Source: Saccharothrix sp. ST-888
GTDB taxonomy: Bacteria; Actinomycetota; Actinomycetes; Streptomycetales; Streptomycetaceae
Direction: 5' to 3'
Length of the DNA: 64,000 nucleotides
Assembly: GCF_000955975.1 (NCBI RefSeq)
Contig: NZ_JYJF01000022.1
Coordinates: 4,296 to 68,295, forward strand
Position numbers and translations under genes: made by a program. Positions 1 to 8,339 of the stretch are shown piece after piece; the first letter of the stretch is position 1; every line of letters begins with the position of its first letter. The notes under the pieces are model-generated. The model worked only from the letters and a program-made list of their open reading frames with translations, searched no databases and was not told where the DNA came from.

Positions 1-687
1 TGCCCGGAGTCGGTGATGAGCGGCCTCACCGTCCAGGGCGGTCACGCGGAGTACGTCGCGGTGTCGGCCGAGAGCACGGTGCTGCTGCCGGACGCCGTCC
101 CGTACGAGGTCGCCGCCCCGATGCTGTGCGCCGGATACACCGCGTGGAGCGCACTGCGCGCCGCCGACCCCGAGCCGCACGAGCGGGTGGCGGTCCTCGG
201 CATCGGCGGACTCGGCCATCTGGCACTGCAGTTCTCCCACGCCGGCGGCTTCGAGACCGTCGCCATCACCCGCTCGCCGGACAAGCACCGGCTGGCCCGG
301 ACCCTCGGCGCGGACCACGTGGTCGCCGACGGCGAGCAGCTGCGGGCGGCCGGTGGCGCCGACGTCGTCCTGGTGACCGGCACCTCGTACCGGACGGCCG
401 GCGAGACCCTCCAGGGCCTGCGCCCGCACGGGCGGATCGTGCTGGCCGCCATCGATCCGGTGAACTCCTTCACCATTCCGCCCGGCAGCCCGTTCTGGGC
501 GCAGCGCCAGCAGGTGATCGGCGCCACCCACAACGGCCTCGACCGGCTCACCGAGGCGCTCGGCCTGGTCGCCTCCGGGGCCGTCACACCCCTCATCGAG
601 ACCTTCCCCAAGGAGCGGGTCGCCGAGGCGCTCGACCGGGTCGACCGGGGTGAGGCCCGTTTCCGCGCGGTCGTCAGCTATGCCTGA
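1..687 (+). CDS. Zinc-type alcohol dehydrogenase, 3' part
   Basis: The frame is open from base 1, so the gene is cut by the window edge. What remains is the C-terminal two thirds of a medium-chain dehydrogenase/reductase. A Rossmann nucleotide-binding segment is clear (GIGGLGHLALQFS), followed by the usual helix and a terminal HxxxG-like hinge. The N-terminal catalytic zinc domain lies outside the window; the visible start resembles the family's CPESV...GGHAEYV junction. It would oxidise or reduce an alcohol/aldehyde with NAD(P)H in the cytosol. The substrate cannot be read from the sequence. It probably flanks the enediyne cluster and is not part of it. Confidence 0.85.
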   Translation, partial: CPESVMSGLTVQGGHAEYVAVSAESTVLLPDAVPYEVAAPMLCAGYTAWSALRAADPEPHERVAVLGIGGLGHLALQFSHAGGFETVAITRSPDKHRLARTLGADHVVADGEQLRAAGGADVVLVTGTSYRTAGETLQGLRPHGRIVLAAIDPVNSFTIPPGSPFWAQRQQVIGATHNGLDRLTEALGLVASGAVTPLIETFPKERVAEALDRVDRGEARFRAVVSYA

Positions 688-798
688 CGTTCCATCAGCA
701 GCGGCGCCCTGGACGACGCACCGTTCCGTTCACGCATCAGGACGGCCGCCCGAGCGCGCCGGACACTGCTTCCAACCCGGCTGCCAGATGGGGAGTCC

Positions 799-2265
799 AT
801 GCTGAACAGACGACACTTTCTGGGCCTCTCGGGCATCGCGGCGGGCACCGGCGTGCTGCTACCGGTGGGCGCACTGACCGCCGGGCAGCCCGCGCCTCCC
901 GCGCAGGCCCCTCCAGGCCCGGCCGGCCGGGCGGCGGGGCCCTTCTCCGTACGGATGCCGGTGCCGCCGACGCTCGGCCCGGTGGCCCGGACCGGCGACA
1001 CCGACATCTACCACCTCGACATCCTGCCCGCCGATCTGGAGCTGCTCCCCGGCGTGCTGACCAGCTGCCTGACGTTCGGCGGCAGCTTCGTCGGCCCGAC
1101 GATCCGGGCCAGGGAGGGCCGCCGGGTCCAGATCACCTACCGCAACCGGCTGCCCGAGGCCGCCAACGTGCACCTGCACGGCGGCCACGTCCCGGCCGAC
1201 AGCGACGGCCACCCGATGCAGCTCATCGACCCGGGCAGCGAACGGCGGTACGAGTACCCGAACCGGCAGCCCGGCACCACGCTCTGGTACCACGACCACA
1301 GCCACCACGCGGAGGCCGACCACGTCTACCGCGGCATGCACGCCTTCTACCTGATCGAGGGCGCCGACGAGCACCGGTACCACCTGCCGCGCGACGAGTA
1401 CGACGTCCCGATCGCGATCCGCGACGCCCAGTTCGACGCCGACGGCCGGCTGGTCCACGGCGACCCGCCGAACAGGAACGTGATCCTGGTCAACGGCCGC
1501 CCGAAGCCGTACTTCCCGGTGGCCGCTCGCAGGTACCGCCTCCGGCTGCTGAACAGCTCGACCCTGCGGTTCCTGAAACTGAACTTCGGCCCCCTGCCGG
1601 TCCTCCAGATCGGTTCGGACGGCGGTCTGCTGCCCGCACCGATCGACCGGACCGGGACGGACTTCCCGCTCGCCGCCGGCGAGCGGGTGGACCTGGTGGT
1701 GGACTTCTCCGGGCAGCCGGTCGGCAGTCGGTTCATGCTCACCAACCAGGGCCAGTTCACCGGCAACGACCAGATCGAGCCGGTGCTGCGCTTCGACGTG
1801 AACCGCACCGCCCGCGACTCCGGCCGGGTGCCCGACAGGCTGCGCCCGCTTCCCGGGCTGCCCCCGGCCACGGTCAACCGCGAAGTGAAGCTCTCCTTCG
1901 ACCTGACCGGTCAGCCGATCGGCCTGATCGACGGCAGGCCGTTCGACGCGGACCGGGTCGACCAGCGGATCCGGCGCGGTGCCACTGAGATCTGGACGAT
2001 CACCAATGGTGACGTCGCCACCAAGTACGGCCCGATCCAGCACTCGTTCCACCTGCACATGACGCAGTTCCGGGTGCTCGACCGGGACGGTCGGCCGCCG
2101 CTGCCCGGCGATGCCGGCCTGAAGGACACCATCCCCCTGCCACCCGGCACCTCGGTCCGGGTCCAGGCGACCTTCGCCGACTACCTCGGCCGCTACGTGT
2201 ACCACTGCCACATGCTGGAGCACTCCTCGGCGGGCATGATGGGCCAGATGGAGATCGTCGACTGA
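799..2265 (+). CDS. Tat-exported multicopper oxidase
   Basis: 488 aa. It has a twin-arginine signal (NRRHFLGLSG, residues 3-12) followed by a hydrophobic stretch and a Pro/Ala-rich linker, so it is probably exported folded by Tat. All four copper-binding motifs of a laccase/bilirubin-oxidase/CotA-type enzyme are present: HLHGG at 125, HDHSHH at 165, HSFHLHM at 415 and HCHMLEHSSAGMM at 469, the last carrying the type-1 Cys and axial Met. The ATG at 799 follows a GGGGAG ribosome-binding site. Known family members oxidise phenols or metal ions with O2. A hairpin terminator follows directly. Whether it acts on the cluster's aromatic moiety is unknown. Confidence 0.92.
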   Translation: MLNRRHFLGLSGIAAGTGVLLPVGALTAGQPAPPAQAPPGPAGRAAGPFSVRMPVPPTLGPVARTGDTDIYHLDILPADLELLPGVLTSCLTFGGSFVGPTIRAREGRRVQITYRNRLPEAANVHLHGGHVPADSDGHPMQLIDPGSERRYEYPNRQPGTTLWYHDHSHHAEADHVYRGMHAFYLIEGADEHRYHLPRDEYDVPIAIRDAQFDADGRLVHGDPPNRNVILVNGRPKPYFPVAARRYRLRLLNSSTLRFLKLNFGPLPVLQIGSDGGLLPAPIDRTGTDFPLAAGERVDLVVDFSGQPVGSRFMLTNQGQFTGNDQIEPVLRFDVNRTARDSGRVPDRLRPLPGLPPATVNREVKLSFDLTGQPIGLIDGRPFDADRVDQRIRRGATEIWTITNGDVATKYGPIQHSFHLHMTQFRVLDRDGRPPLPGDAGLKDTIPLPPGTSVRVQATFADYLGRYVYHCHMLEHSSAGMMGQMEIVD

Positions 2266-2278
2266 ACGCCCCGCACAC

Positions 2279-2317
2279 GGCGGCGGGTCGGGCTGTTGGT
2301 CAGCCCGACCCGCCGCC
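2279..2317. terminator. Bidirectional hairpin terminator
   Basis: Perfect 17-bp GC-rich stem (arms 2279-2295 and 2301-2317) with a TTGGT loop. It lies between the convergent multicopper oxidase and YCII genes, so it can end transcription from both sides. Confidence 0.85.
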
Positions 2318-2342
2318 GCTGCTTCCGTGGTGACCCGCCAGG

Positions 2343-2705
2343 TCACATCTCCAGCCCCTGCTCGAACATCACCTGCCGGACCTCGACACCGGTGTGCCTG
2401 GCGTCCGGGATCAGCCCGGCCAGCTCGATCGCGCGCTCCTTGGTCTCGACGTCCACCAGGTAGAAGCCGCAGACGAACTCCTTGTGCTCCAGGTACGGAC
2501 CGTCGCTCAGCACCCGGCCGCCGTCGCGGACCCTGACGGTCGTGCTCCTCTCCGGCTCCGCCAGCGCCTGCGTGGTGACCAGCTCACCCGACTCCCTGAG
2601 GAGCTTCATGTAGTCGCCGTGGCCGGAGTAGACCGCCTGCTGCTCGTCCTCGGACAGGCTGTCCCACAGCACCGGGTTCATGTGCATGACCAGCATGTAC
2701 TTCAT
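2343..2705 (-). CDS. YCII-related (DGPF-domain) protein
   Basis: 120 aa. A small alpha/beta-barrel protein of the YCII family, with the diagnostic LSDGPYLEHKE segment (family DGPFAE..KE) and the C-terminal GVEVR strand. In actinomycetes these proteins often sit beside ECF sigma factors, but none is next to this one. The enzymatic role is unproven for most members. I chose ATG 2705 because AAGGAG lies 8 nt upstream; the in-frame GTG at 2714 is too close to that site. It is the last gene on the minus strand before the oxidase. Confidence 0.85.
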   Translation of the reverse strand: MKYMLVMHMNPVLWDSLSEDEQQAVYSGHGDYMKLLRESGELVTTQALAEPERSTTVRVRDGGRVLSDGPYLEHKEFVCGFYLVDVETKERAIELAGLIPDARHTGVEVRQVMFEQGLEM

Positions 2706-2870
2706 GATTCTCACTCCTTGCGACGGTGACGCCCCGGGTAAGGTCCGGGGCCTTCACAGGAGACGTCGGAGCCGGCGGCCCGTCCTCGACATCCCCGCCC
2801 GCGGGTATCGGAAGAGTTTCCGGCCGTCCGGGCCGCCGGGCCGAAGCCATCCGGGCCGGCGGGCGCACGG

Positions 2871-2906
2871 GCGCGGCCGGCCGTGAGGTCTCACGGCCGG
2901 CCGCGC
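2871..2906. terminator. Long palindromic terminator
   Basis: A 16-bp perfect stem (2872-2887 with 2890-2905) around a 2-nt centre, just downstream of the minus-strand DUF2306 gene. It probably closes the leftward operon. The 2706-2870 stretch beyond it holds no recognisable gene. Confidence 0.75.
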
Positions 2907-2917
2907 GGTCCTCGACG

Positions 2918-3634
2918 TCAGCGCACCAGTTGGGCCGCCCGGGGGCCGGTCCTTTCGAGCCACCAGTGGGCTATCACCAGGTTGAGCACCCAGCCCGCCC
3001 AGTTGGCCACTTCGAGGAGCGTCATGATGCCGATCCGGAATCCCGGGATGTGCGGCATCAGCTCGACCACCACCCGGCCCCAGCTGGTGCCGAGGGCCAG
3101 CGCGAAGCTGTAGACCATCCAGCGGCGGTGATCGACGAACCGGCGCCGCAGGACGGCCCGGAACCCGAGCAGGGTGGTGATCAGCCAGAGCACCCCCATC
3201 ATGGCCAGCCCGATCTTGCCGGACGGAGCCGTGGAGTAGGGCACGAGCACCAGGGCCAGCAGCGCACCGGGCAGTGCCCCGGCGAAGACGTACACCCGGC
3301 CGCTCATCCGGTGCACCGCCGGATAGTGCCGGCGGATCCACGGCAGGACCTGGAGGAAGACCGTCACCAGCGAGATGTTGCCGAAGACGACGTGCGCCAC
3401 CAGTACCGTGTAGTGCGCCGGAAAGGCCGGGTCGAGCGGGATCCGGGCCTGCTGCGGATCGCCTGTCAGGTAGCGCGGGAAGGCGTACAGCAGATTGAAC
3501 ACCACGAGGACGGCCAGCACCGCCACCCATGGGCTCTGCCACCAGCTCGGTGCGGTCGTGGTCGTCCCCGCACCGGGTCTCACGCGCCTCGGCCCGGTGG
3601 CCAGAGCACCGGTCCGGTCCGTGTTCTCTGTCAC
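2918..3634 (-). CDS. DUF2306-like integral membrane protein
   Basis: 238 aa. After a polar N-terminus of about 35 residues the protein is largely hydrophobic, with roughly five to six membrane segments (for example WVAVLAVLVVFNLLYAF near 36 and LPGALLALVLVP near 120). His and Arg residues at loop ends (VHRMSGRVYVFAG, DHRRWMVYSFAL) match the DUF2306 pattern. Function is unknown in the family. The GTG start at 3634 follows GAGGAG. It lies 33 nt downstream of the SDR gene on the same strand, so it is probably the last gene of the peripheral-unit operon. Confidence 0.8.
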   Translation of the reverse strand: MTENTDRTGALATGPRRVRPGAGTTTTAPSWWQSPWVAVLAVLVVFNLLYAFPRYLTGDPQQARIPLDPAFPAHYTVLVAHVVFGNISLVTVFLQVLPWIRRHYPAVHRMSGRVYVFAGALPGALLALVLVPYSTAPSGKIGLAMMGVLWLITTLLGFRAVLRRRFVDHRRWMVYSFALALGTSWGRVVVELMPHIPGFRIGIMTLLEVANWAGWVLNLVIAHWWLERTGPRAAQLVR

Positions 3635-3667
3635 CGCTGCTCCTCGACTTCCTTGTTCCCAGCAGGT

Positions 3668-4441
3668 TCAGTGGTGGTATTCGCCGGCGTTGACGTCCAG
3701 GCAGTGCCCGGTGACGGCGCGGGCCAGCGGGGACGTGAGGAAGAGCACCGCATCGGCCACCTCGTCCGGCTCGGGCAGCCGGCCGAGGTCGAGGGTGGCC
3801 GCGATCTCGTCGTAGATGTCCTGGACGGTGACTCCGCGCTGCGCGGCCCAGTGGCCGAAGCCCTCGCGCAGCGCGTCCGCCCAGATGTAGTTGGGGGCGA
3901 CGGTGTTCACCCGGATACCCTTCGGACCGAGCTCGGTGGCCAGGCTCTGCGCCAGCGACAGCAGGGCGGTCTTGCTCATCTTGTAGGCGCCGAACGGCCG
4001 CCTGGAGTGCCGCAGCACCGCCGAGTTGATCATGACGACCGATCCCCGGCTCTCCGCCAGCGCGGGCGTGAACAGCCGGGTGAGCCGCAGCGCGGCGTAC
4101 ACGTCGGTCTCGAACCCCGCGCGCACGTCCGCGAGATCGACCTCGCCGAGGTCGACCATCGGGGGCACCGCGAAGGCGTTGTTGACCAGCGCGTCCACCC
4201 GGCCGAAGGTCTCCGTCGCGGCCTTGGCCAGGGCGGCGGCCGACGAGTCGTCGGTGATGTCGGTCGGCACCACCAGCGCCCGGCGACCGGTCGCCTCGAC
4301 CTCCGCGGCGATCTCCTTGAGCCGGGCCTCGGTCCGGGCGGCGAGCACCACGTCCGCCCCCGACTGCGCGGAGCGCAGCGCGATCGCCCGCCCCAGGCCG
4401 GGGCCGACCCCCGAGACCACGACGACCTTGTTCTCAAGCAT
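3668..4441 (-). CDS. SDR-family oxidoreductase
   Basis: 257 aa, a classical short-chain dehydrogenase. It has the glycine-rich cofactor loop (GVGPGLGRAIAL), the NNAF strand, a catalytic Ser in the INSAVLR segment, the YKMSK active-site Tyr/Lys pair and the usual helix after it. Its start overlaps the end of the upstream FAD oxidase gene by 8 nt, which implies coupled translation. It probably reduces a ketone or oxidises a hydroxyl on the aromatic unit or the core; the substrate is not deducible. Confidence 0.9.
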   Translation of the reverse strand: MLENKVVVVSGVGPGLGRAIALRSAQSGADVVLAARTEARLKEIAAEVEATGRRALVVPTDITDDSSAAALAKAATETFGRVDALVNNAFAVPPMVDLGEVDLADVRAGFETDVYAALRLTRLFTPALAESRGSVVMINSAVLRHSRRPFGAYKMSKTALLSLAQSLATELGPKGIRVNTVAPNYIWADALREGFGHWAAQRGVTVQDIYDEIAATLDLGRLPEPDEVADAVLFLTSPLARAVTGHCLDVNAGEYHH

Positions 4442-5987
4442 CCTGAGCCTCCATCACATCCGGCTGACGGTTCGGTAGTTCGATCGACAGTGCGTGGCGG
4501 AACACGTTCCGTGGGTCGTACGCCTGCTTGACCTGCTGCAGGCGCGGGTAGTTGTCGCCGTAGTAGAGCGTCGACCAGGGCACCCCCGAGGTGTTCCGGG
4601 CCGGGTCGGCCAGGTCGTTGTCGGGGTAGCCGATGTAGGTGCCGTCGTTGCGCTCGCCGGAGGCGGGAACCCCACCGCTCCCGGCGTACACGTCGCGGTA
4701 GAACTCCCGGACCCAGGCGATGTTGGCCTCGTCCTGGTCCTCGGACTGCCAGAGGCCGGCACAGTAGAGGACCTTCAGGACCGAGTCCCGCTGGACCGTG
4801 GCGGTGGCGTCGGGGGCGACGGTGTTGACCCTCCCGCCGAAGCCGGCGACCACGATGCAGGACATCGGGTTGGTGTGCTCCGGGTCGCTCAGGTAGCGCC
4901 AGATCACGTCGAGTTGGTGATCGGTGAAACCCCTCCGCAGATAACCCGCCTTGTCCTTGTAGCGTCCCTTCGGGTCACTCGGAAAGCTGTACGAGGGCAG
5001 CCAGGAACTGAACCAGGGGACGACCTCGGCGGTGTGCGCCGCCGGTTCCACCCCGACCCCGGCCATGACGGACTCGAAGTGCTCGGCGAACACCTTCTCG
5101 GCGTCCGGCCCGTCGTGGTCGATCACCACCGTCATCCCGAACATCCCGGAGTTCCGGTGGGTGACGATCAGGTTGCTCCACAGGCCGGCCGCCGGGGAGT
5201 CGGCGTCGTCGTTGTTCTCGTACCAGGTGCCGTAGTTGCGCAGCAGCGTGGTCAAGGACTGCTCGGTCATCCCGGCCCAGGGCCACATGACCGTCCGCTT
5301 CCACATCCGGGCCGGTGCCTTGGGCAGCAGCTCGGCCGGGTCGGCGGAGTCCGCCCCCGGGGTGCGCAGCCAGTACCTGGTCACCACACCGAAGTTGCCA
5401 CCGCCGCCACCGGTGTGGGCCCACCAGAGGTCGCGGTGCGGGTCGTCGGGGTCGGACGTCGCCACCACGGCCCTGGCCTTGCCGGACCCGTCGACCACCA
5501 CGACCTCGACGGCGTACAGGTGGTCGACGACCAGGCCGTCCCGGCGCGAGAGATGCCCGTAGCCGCCGGCCGCGAAGTGGCCTCCGGCACCGACCTCCAG
5601 GCAGGTGCCACCGGGGATCGTCACGCCCCAGCGCTTGAACAGGGTGCCGTAGACGTCGCGCAGCAGGGCCCCGGACCCGACCTCGATCGCGCGACGCCCG
5701 GGATCGTAGGAGATGCCGTTCAGCCGGGACACGTCCAGCAGCACCTCGATCCCGGGCGAGGCGGTGAAGTCCTCGAAGCAGTGCCCGCCGCTGCGTACCG
5801 CGATCCGCCTGCCCGCGGCCACCGCTTCGTCGACGGCCGCCACCACCTCCTCGGTGCCGGCCACCAGGTGCACCTGGCCGGGCTGTCCGACGAAGCGGTG
5901 GTTGTAGCCCTGGACGAGGTTCTCGTACCTCCGGTCCCCGGGCCTGATCACCACCGGTCCGGTCGACTCAACGGTCGTGTCAGCCAT
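4434..5987 (-). CDS. Berberine-bridge-type FAD-linked oxidase, probably bicovalent FAD
   Basis: 517 aa. An FAD-binding type 4 (PCMH) domain fills residues 25-215 and a C-terminal BBE segment ends in DPRNVFRHALSI. His69 in RSGGHCF and Cys129 in GGTCLEVGAGGHF fall where glucooligosaccharide-oxidase-type enzymes attach FAD through both His and Cys. That spacing (60 residues) supports bicovalent flavin and a high redox potential. Such enzymes oxidise alcohols, hemiacetals or C-N/C-C centres with O2. ATG 5987 is preceded by an AAGGACG-like site. A 220-nt gap separates it from the upstream monooxygenase. It probably finishes an oxidation late in the pathway, but the substrate is unknown. Confidence 0.9.
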   Translation of the reverse strand: MADTTVESTGPVVIRPGDRRYENLVQGYNHRFVGQPGQVHLVAGTEEVVAAVDEAVAAGRRIAVRSGGHCFEDFTASPGIEVLLDVSRLNGISYDPGRRAIEVGSGALLRDVYGTLFKRWGVTIPGGTCLEVGAGGHFAAGGYGHLSRRDGLVVDHLYAVEVVVVDGSGKARAVVATSDPDDPHRDLWWAHTGGGGGNFGVVTRYWLRTPGADSADPAELLPKAPARMWKRTVMWPWAGMTEQSLTTLLRNYGTWYENNDDADSPAAGLWSNLIVTHRNSGMFGMTVVIDHDGPDAEKVFAEHFESVMAGVGVEPAAHTAEVVPWFSSWLPSYSFPSDPKGRYKDKAGYLRRGFTDHQLDVIWRYLSDPEHTNPMSCIVVAGFGGRVNTVAPDATATVQRDSVLKVLYCAGLWQSEDQDEANIAWVREFYRDVYAGSGGVPASGERNDGTYIGYPDNDLADPARNTSGVPWSTLYYGDNYPRLQQVKQAYDPRNVFRHALSIELPNRQPDVMEAQDA

Positions 5988-6208
5988 GCTCGTTCGTCCT
6001 TCCTGGGGCCACTGCCGCACCAGACCTTCGCATGGCGCGGCCGGGCGCCACATCTCGCGGATTGCGGTGTGATCGGGCGGCGCGTCCGGCGAATCGGAGG
6101 TCGTGGGGCGTGCGCGGGAGTCGGTGCCGCGCGCCCCGGGAGACCGCCCCACCCCGGCGCGATACGACACCATGGGATGAGGCGGAATCCGGGGGCCGGG
6201 ACACCCTG

Positions 6209-7378
6209 TTACGCAGCCGCCTCGGCCAGGCCGGACTTCGCAGCGGCGAACAGTTCGGGGGCCACGTCGTGGGCCATCGCCGCCGCCGACTGCCAGCCGA
6301 TCTCGTGTGCCGTGCCGACTCCGCCGCAGAGCAGCACGAACCGGCGGAATCCGGCCGTCACCAGCGCGTCCAGTTTCGCCTGGACCGTTTCGACCGATCC
6401 GACCAGGGCGAACGGATTCCTGAGGTAGGAGTCCGCCGGTGCTTCGAACACCCCCTGGACACCTGTGCTGCCGTCCTTCGCCAGCGATTCCAGCGGGCTG
6501 TTGCCGGGATCGGCTCCGGCCATCCGCGCCAGGTATCCCGAAGCGGCCTCGACGTGCGAGACGAATCCGTCGCGCACCATCTCGGCGGCTTCCCGGTCGG
6601 TGTCGGCGATAACGGTGAAACAGCTCGCCGCGATGTTCGCCATGGACAACTCGTGCCCGTGTTCCTTGCCGATCTCCATGTAGCGGTGCAGGCGCGCGAC
6701 CATTTCGTCCACGCTGACCTTGGACATGCCGCCGGCCGACGGGTCGAGGTTCAGTCCCGTGAACACGTCCAGGCCGCGGCGTGCCGCGGTGGCAAGGGAT
6801 TCGTCCGTCTCCGCCGCCACCCACAGCGGCACGCGCTGCTGGACCGGCCGGGGCCACACGGTGACCTTCGCGGTCTCGACGTCCTGTAGGAACGCCGCTG
6901 ACGAGGGCGTGAGATCGGCCTTCGCCACCGGGTGGTCGATCCGGTTGAGGGCACCGTCGATGAGGTCGACCGCGTGCTCGAAAGCGGCACGGTCTCCGCG
7001 CCGGCCGAGCCCGACCTCGAGCCGTCCGCCGGAGAGCACATCGATCATGGCGAACTGCTCGGCGAGGTGCAGGGGATTGTGCAGCAGGGCGAGGTTCACC
7101 CCCGACATGATCCGGGCCGTGGTCGTCCTCGCGGCGAGCGCGGCCAGGAGGATGTTGGGATGCGGGGACAGCGATGACGGGCCGAAGTGTTCCGGCATGC
7201 TGAGGCCGGCGTAGCCGAGACGCTCCGCCTCGACACAGTGATCGAGGTAGCTTTCGTAGAGTCGGGCCCCGAGCTTGGGGTCCCACTCCTCCGGTCGGCG
7301 CGATCCCGGCGGCGCATAGGTGAGGTTGTCCCAGTAGACGAACTTGACGATGTTCGGGTCCTCGGAGAGTGTGCTCAT
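6209..7378 (-). CDS. LLM-class (luciferase-like) flavin monooxygenase
   Basis: 389 aa, a bacterial-luciferase-like TIM barrel that uses reduced FMN or F420. The N-terminal strand (VKFVYWDNLTYA), the AERLGYAGLSMPEH segment and the DVLSGGRLEVGLGRRGDRAAF motif are typical. I chose ATG 7378 because GAGGGGC lies just upstream; an upstream in-frame start at 7456 has no ribosome-binding site. It sits between the methyltransferase and the FAD oxidase on the same strand. Proposed role: oxidation of the peripheral aromatic unit or of the core. If it uses FMNH2, the E6-like flavin reductase at 23.5 kb could supply it. Confidence 0.9.
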   Translation of the reverse strand: MSTLSEDPNIVKFVYWDNLTYAPPGSRRPEEWDPKLGARLYESYLDHCVEAERLGYAGLSMPEHFGPSSLSPHPNILLAALAARTTTARIMSGVNLALLHNPLHLAEQFAMIDVLSGGRLEVGLGRRGDRAAFEHAVDLIDGALNRIDHPVAKADLTPSSAAFLQDVETAKVTVWPRPVQQRVPLWVAAETDESLATAARRGLDVFTGLNLDPSAGGMSKVSVDEMVARLHRYMEIGKEHGHELSMANIAASCFTVIADTDREAAEMVRDGFVSHVEAASGYLARMAGADPGNSPLESLAKDGSTGVQGVFEAPADSYLRNPFALVGSVETVQAKLDALVTAGFRRFVLLCGGVGTAHEIGWQSAAAMAHDVAPELFAAAKSGLAEAAA

Positions 7379-7508
7379 ACCGTTGATGCCCCTCTGATCG
7401 CAAACAGGCTCGCAGTGGATGGATCCGAATCTATCCAGGCGGTGAAGGCCCGTCATCTTCCGTATTGCCCAGGCGTCGGAAGGCGCCGGCGGCTCGGCGC
7501 AGTGCCGG

Positions 7509-8339
7509 TCATCCGGTCAGCGACCGGGCCAGCGCGACGGCGTCCGCGCGTACCTGGGGGCCGAGCCGAGGCTGCTGGCCGGCGTCGGAGTACTGCCGGG
7601 GCGAGCTGGCGCTGGTGCGGCGCAGCACGGTGACGCTGTTCTGCCGCAGCTTCTGGCTCTCCAGCAGGTTCAGCAGCTCGAACTCGCCGGGCCGCAGCCG
7701 CTGGGTCTCGGCGATGTACTGGAGGATCGCCTCGCCTTCCGGGTAGGTCATCAGGTAGTGCATGACCACGATCCCGCCGTCGGGGTCGATCAACTCCCAG
7801 AAGTTCTCGAAGAAGTAGAGGCAGTCCCAGGCGTCCACCCAGGCGAAGTCGATCGGCCGGAACTCCGCCGGGAGGCGTCCGACGGCCCCGCGCATATCGG
7901 AGTTGACCACGGTGACGCGTTCGGCGAGGCCGAGCTCGGCAAGCACCTGCTCCACCCGGGGTGCCGAGGAGCCGGTGTCGGAGAGGTCGTCGATCGCCAC
8001 CAGCCGGGGCCGGTACGGGTCGCGGTAGCCGGCCGGCAGCAGCAGCGCGGGCTCGCTCTCGATCCACGCCTCGTCCAGCTCCCGGCCGTCCGCGAGGTAC
8101 GGCAGGGTCTTGCGGGTCAGGGCGGCGGCCTCGGCCTCGGCCAGCGCCTCGGCCTCGGCCAGCGCCTTCGCCAGGAACGGCGTGGTGTACCCCATCCCGA
8201 CCTCCAGCACCCGGCGGGGCCGGGCCAGGTGGATCAGGTGGGAGAGCAGCGGCGCCACCACCTCGGTCCCCATGCCCGGCACCCGCAGCCGCTCCACCGC
8301 GGTCCGGAACCGGTCGTCAAGGATTCCGTCACGTGCCAT
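7509..8339 (-). CDS. Class I SAM-dependent methyltransferase-like protein
   Basis: 276 aa. Motif I (RRVLEVGMGYTTPFLAK) starts a Rossmann-like methyltransferase fold, followed by an acidic 'AIDDLSD' strand, a DSDMRGAV-type motif and FAWVDAWDCLYFFENFW. An insert rich in Ala/Glu (an exact 18-bp tandem duplication) follows motif I. Its start overlaps the end of the HmaS-like gene by 11 nt, so the two are translationally coupled. This suggests methylation of a phenolic or hydroxy-acid intermediate. The family also includes non-methylating members, so the exact reaction is uncertain. Confidence 0.75.
   Translation of the reverse strand: MARDGILDDRFRTAVERLRVPGMGTEVVAPLLSHLIHLARPRRVLEVGMGYTTPFLAKALAEAEALAEAEAAALTRKTLPYLADGRELDEAWIESEPALLLPAGYRDPYRPRLVAIDDLSDTGSSAPRVEQVLAELGLAERVTVVNSDMRGAVGRLPAEFRPIDFAWVDAWDCLYFFENFWELIDPDGGIVVMHYLMTYPEGEAILQYIAETQRLRPGEFELLNLLESQKLRQNSVTVLRRTSASSPRQYSDAGQQPRLGPQVRADAVALARSLTG
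8128..8163. repeat. 18-bp exact tandem duplication inside a gene
   Basis: Two perfect 18-bp copies (8128-8145 and 8146-8163) lie in frame in the methyltransferase gene and encode a doubled Ala-Leu-Ala-Glu-Ala-Glu block. They may be a slipped-strand expansion or a true helix extension. Confidence 0.9.

Noticed and set aside
859..2346. A minus-strand frame of 495 codons opposite the multicopper oxidase
   Set aside because: No motif or sensible start; all copper motifs are on the other strand.
4494..6428. A plus-strand frame of 644 codons opposite the FAD oxidase and LLM genes
   Set aside because: It lies opposite two genes with intact catalytic motifs and shows Val/Gly/His-rich shadow composition.
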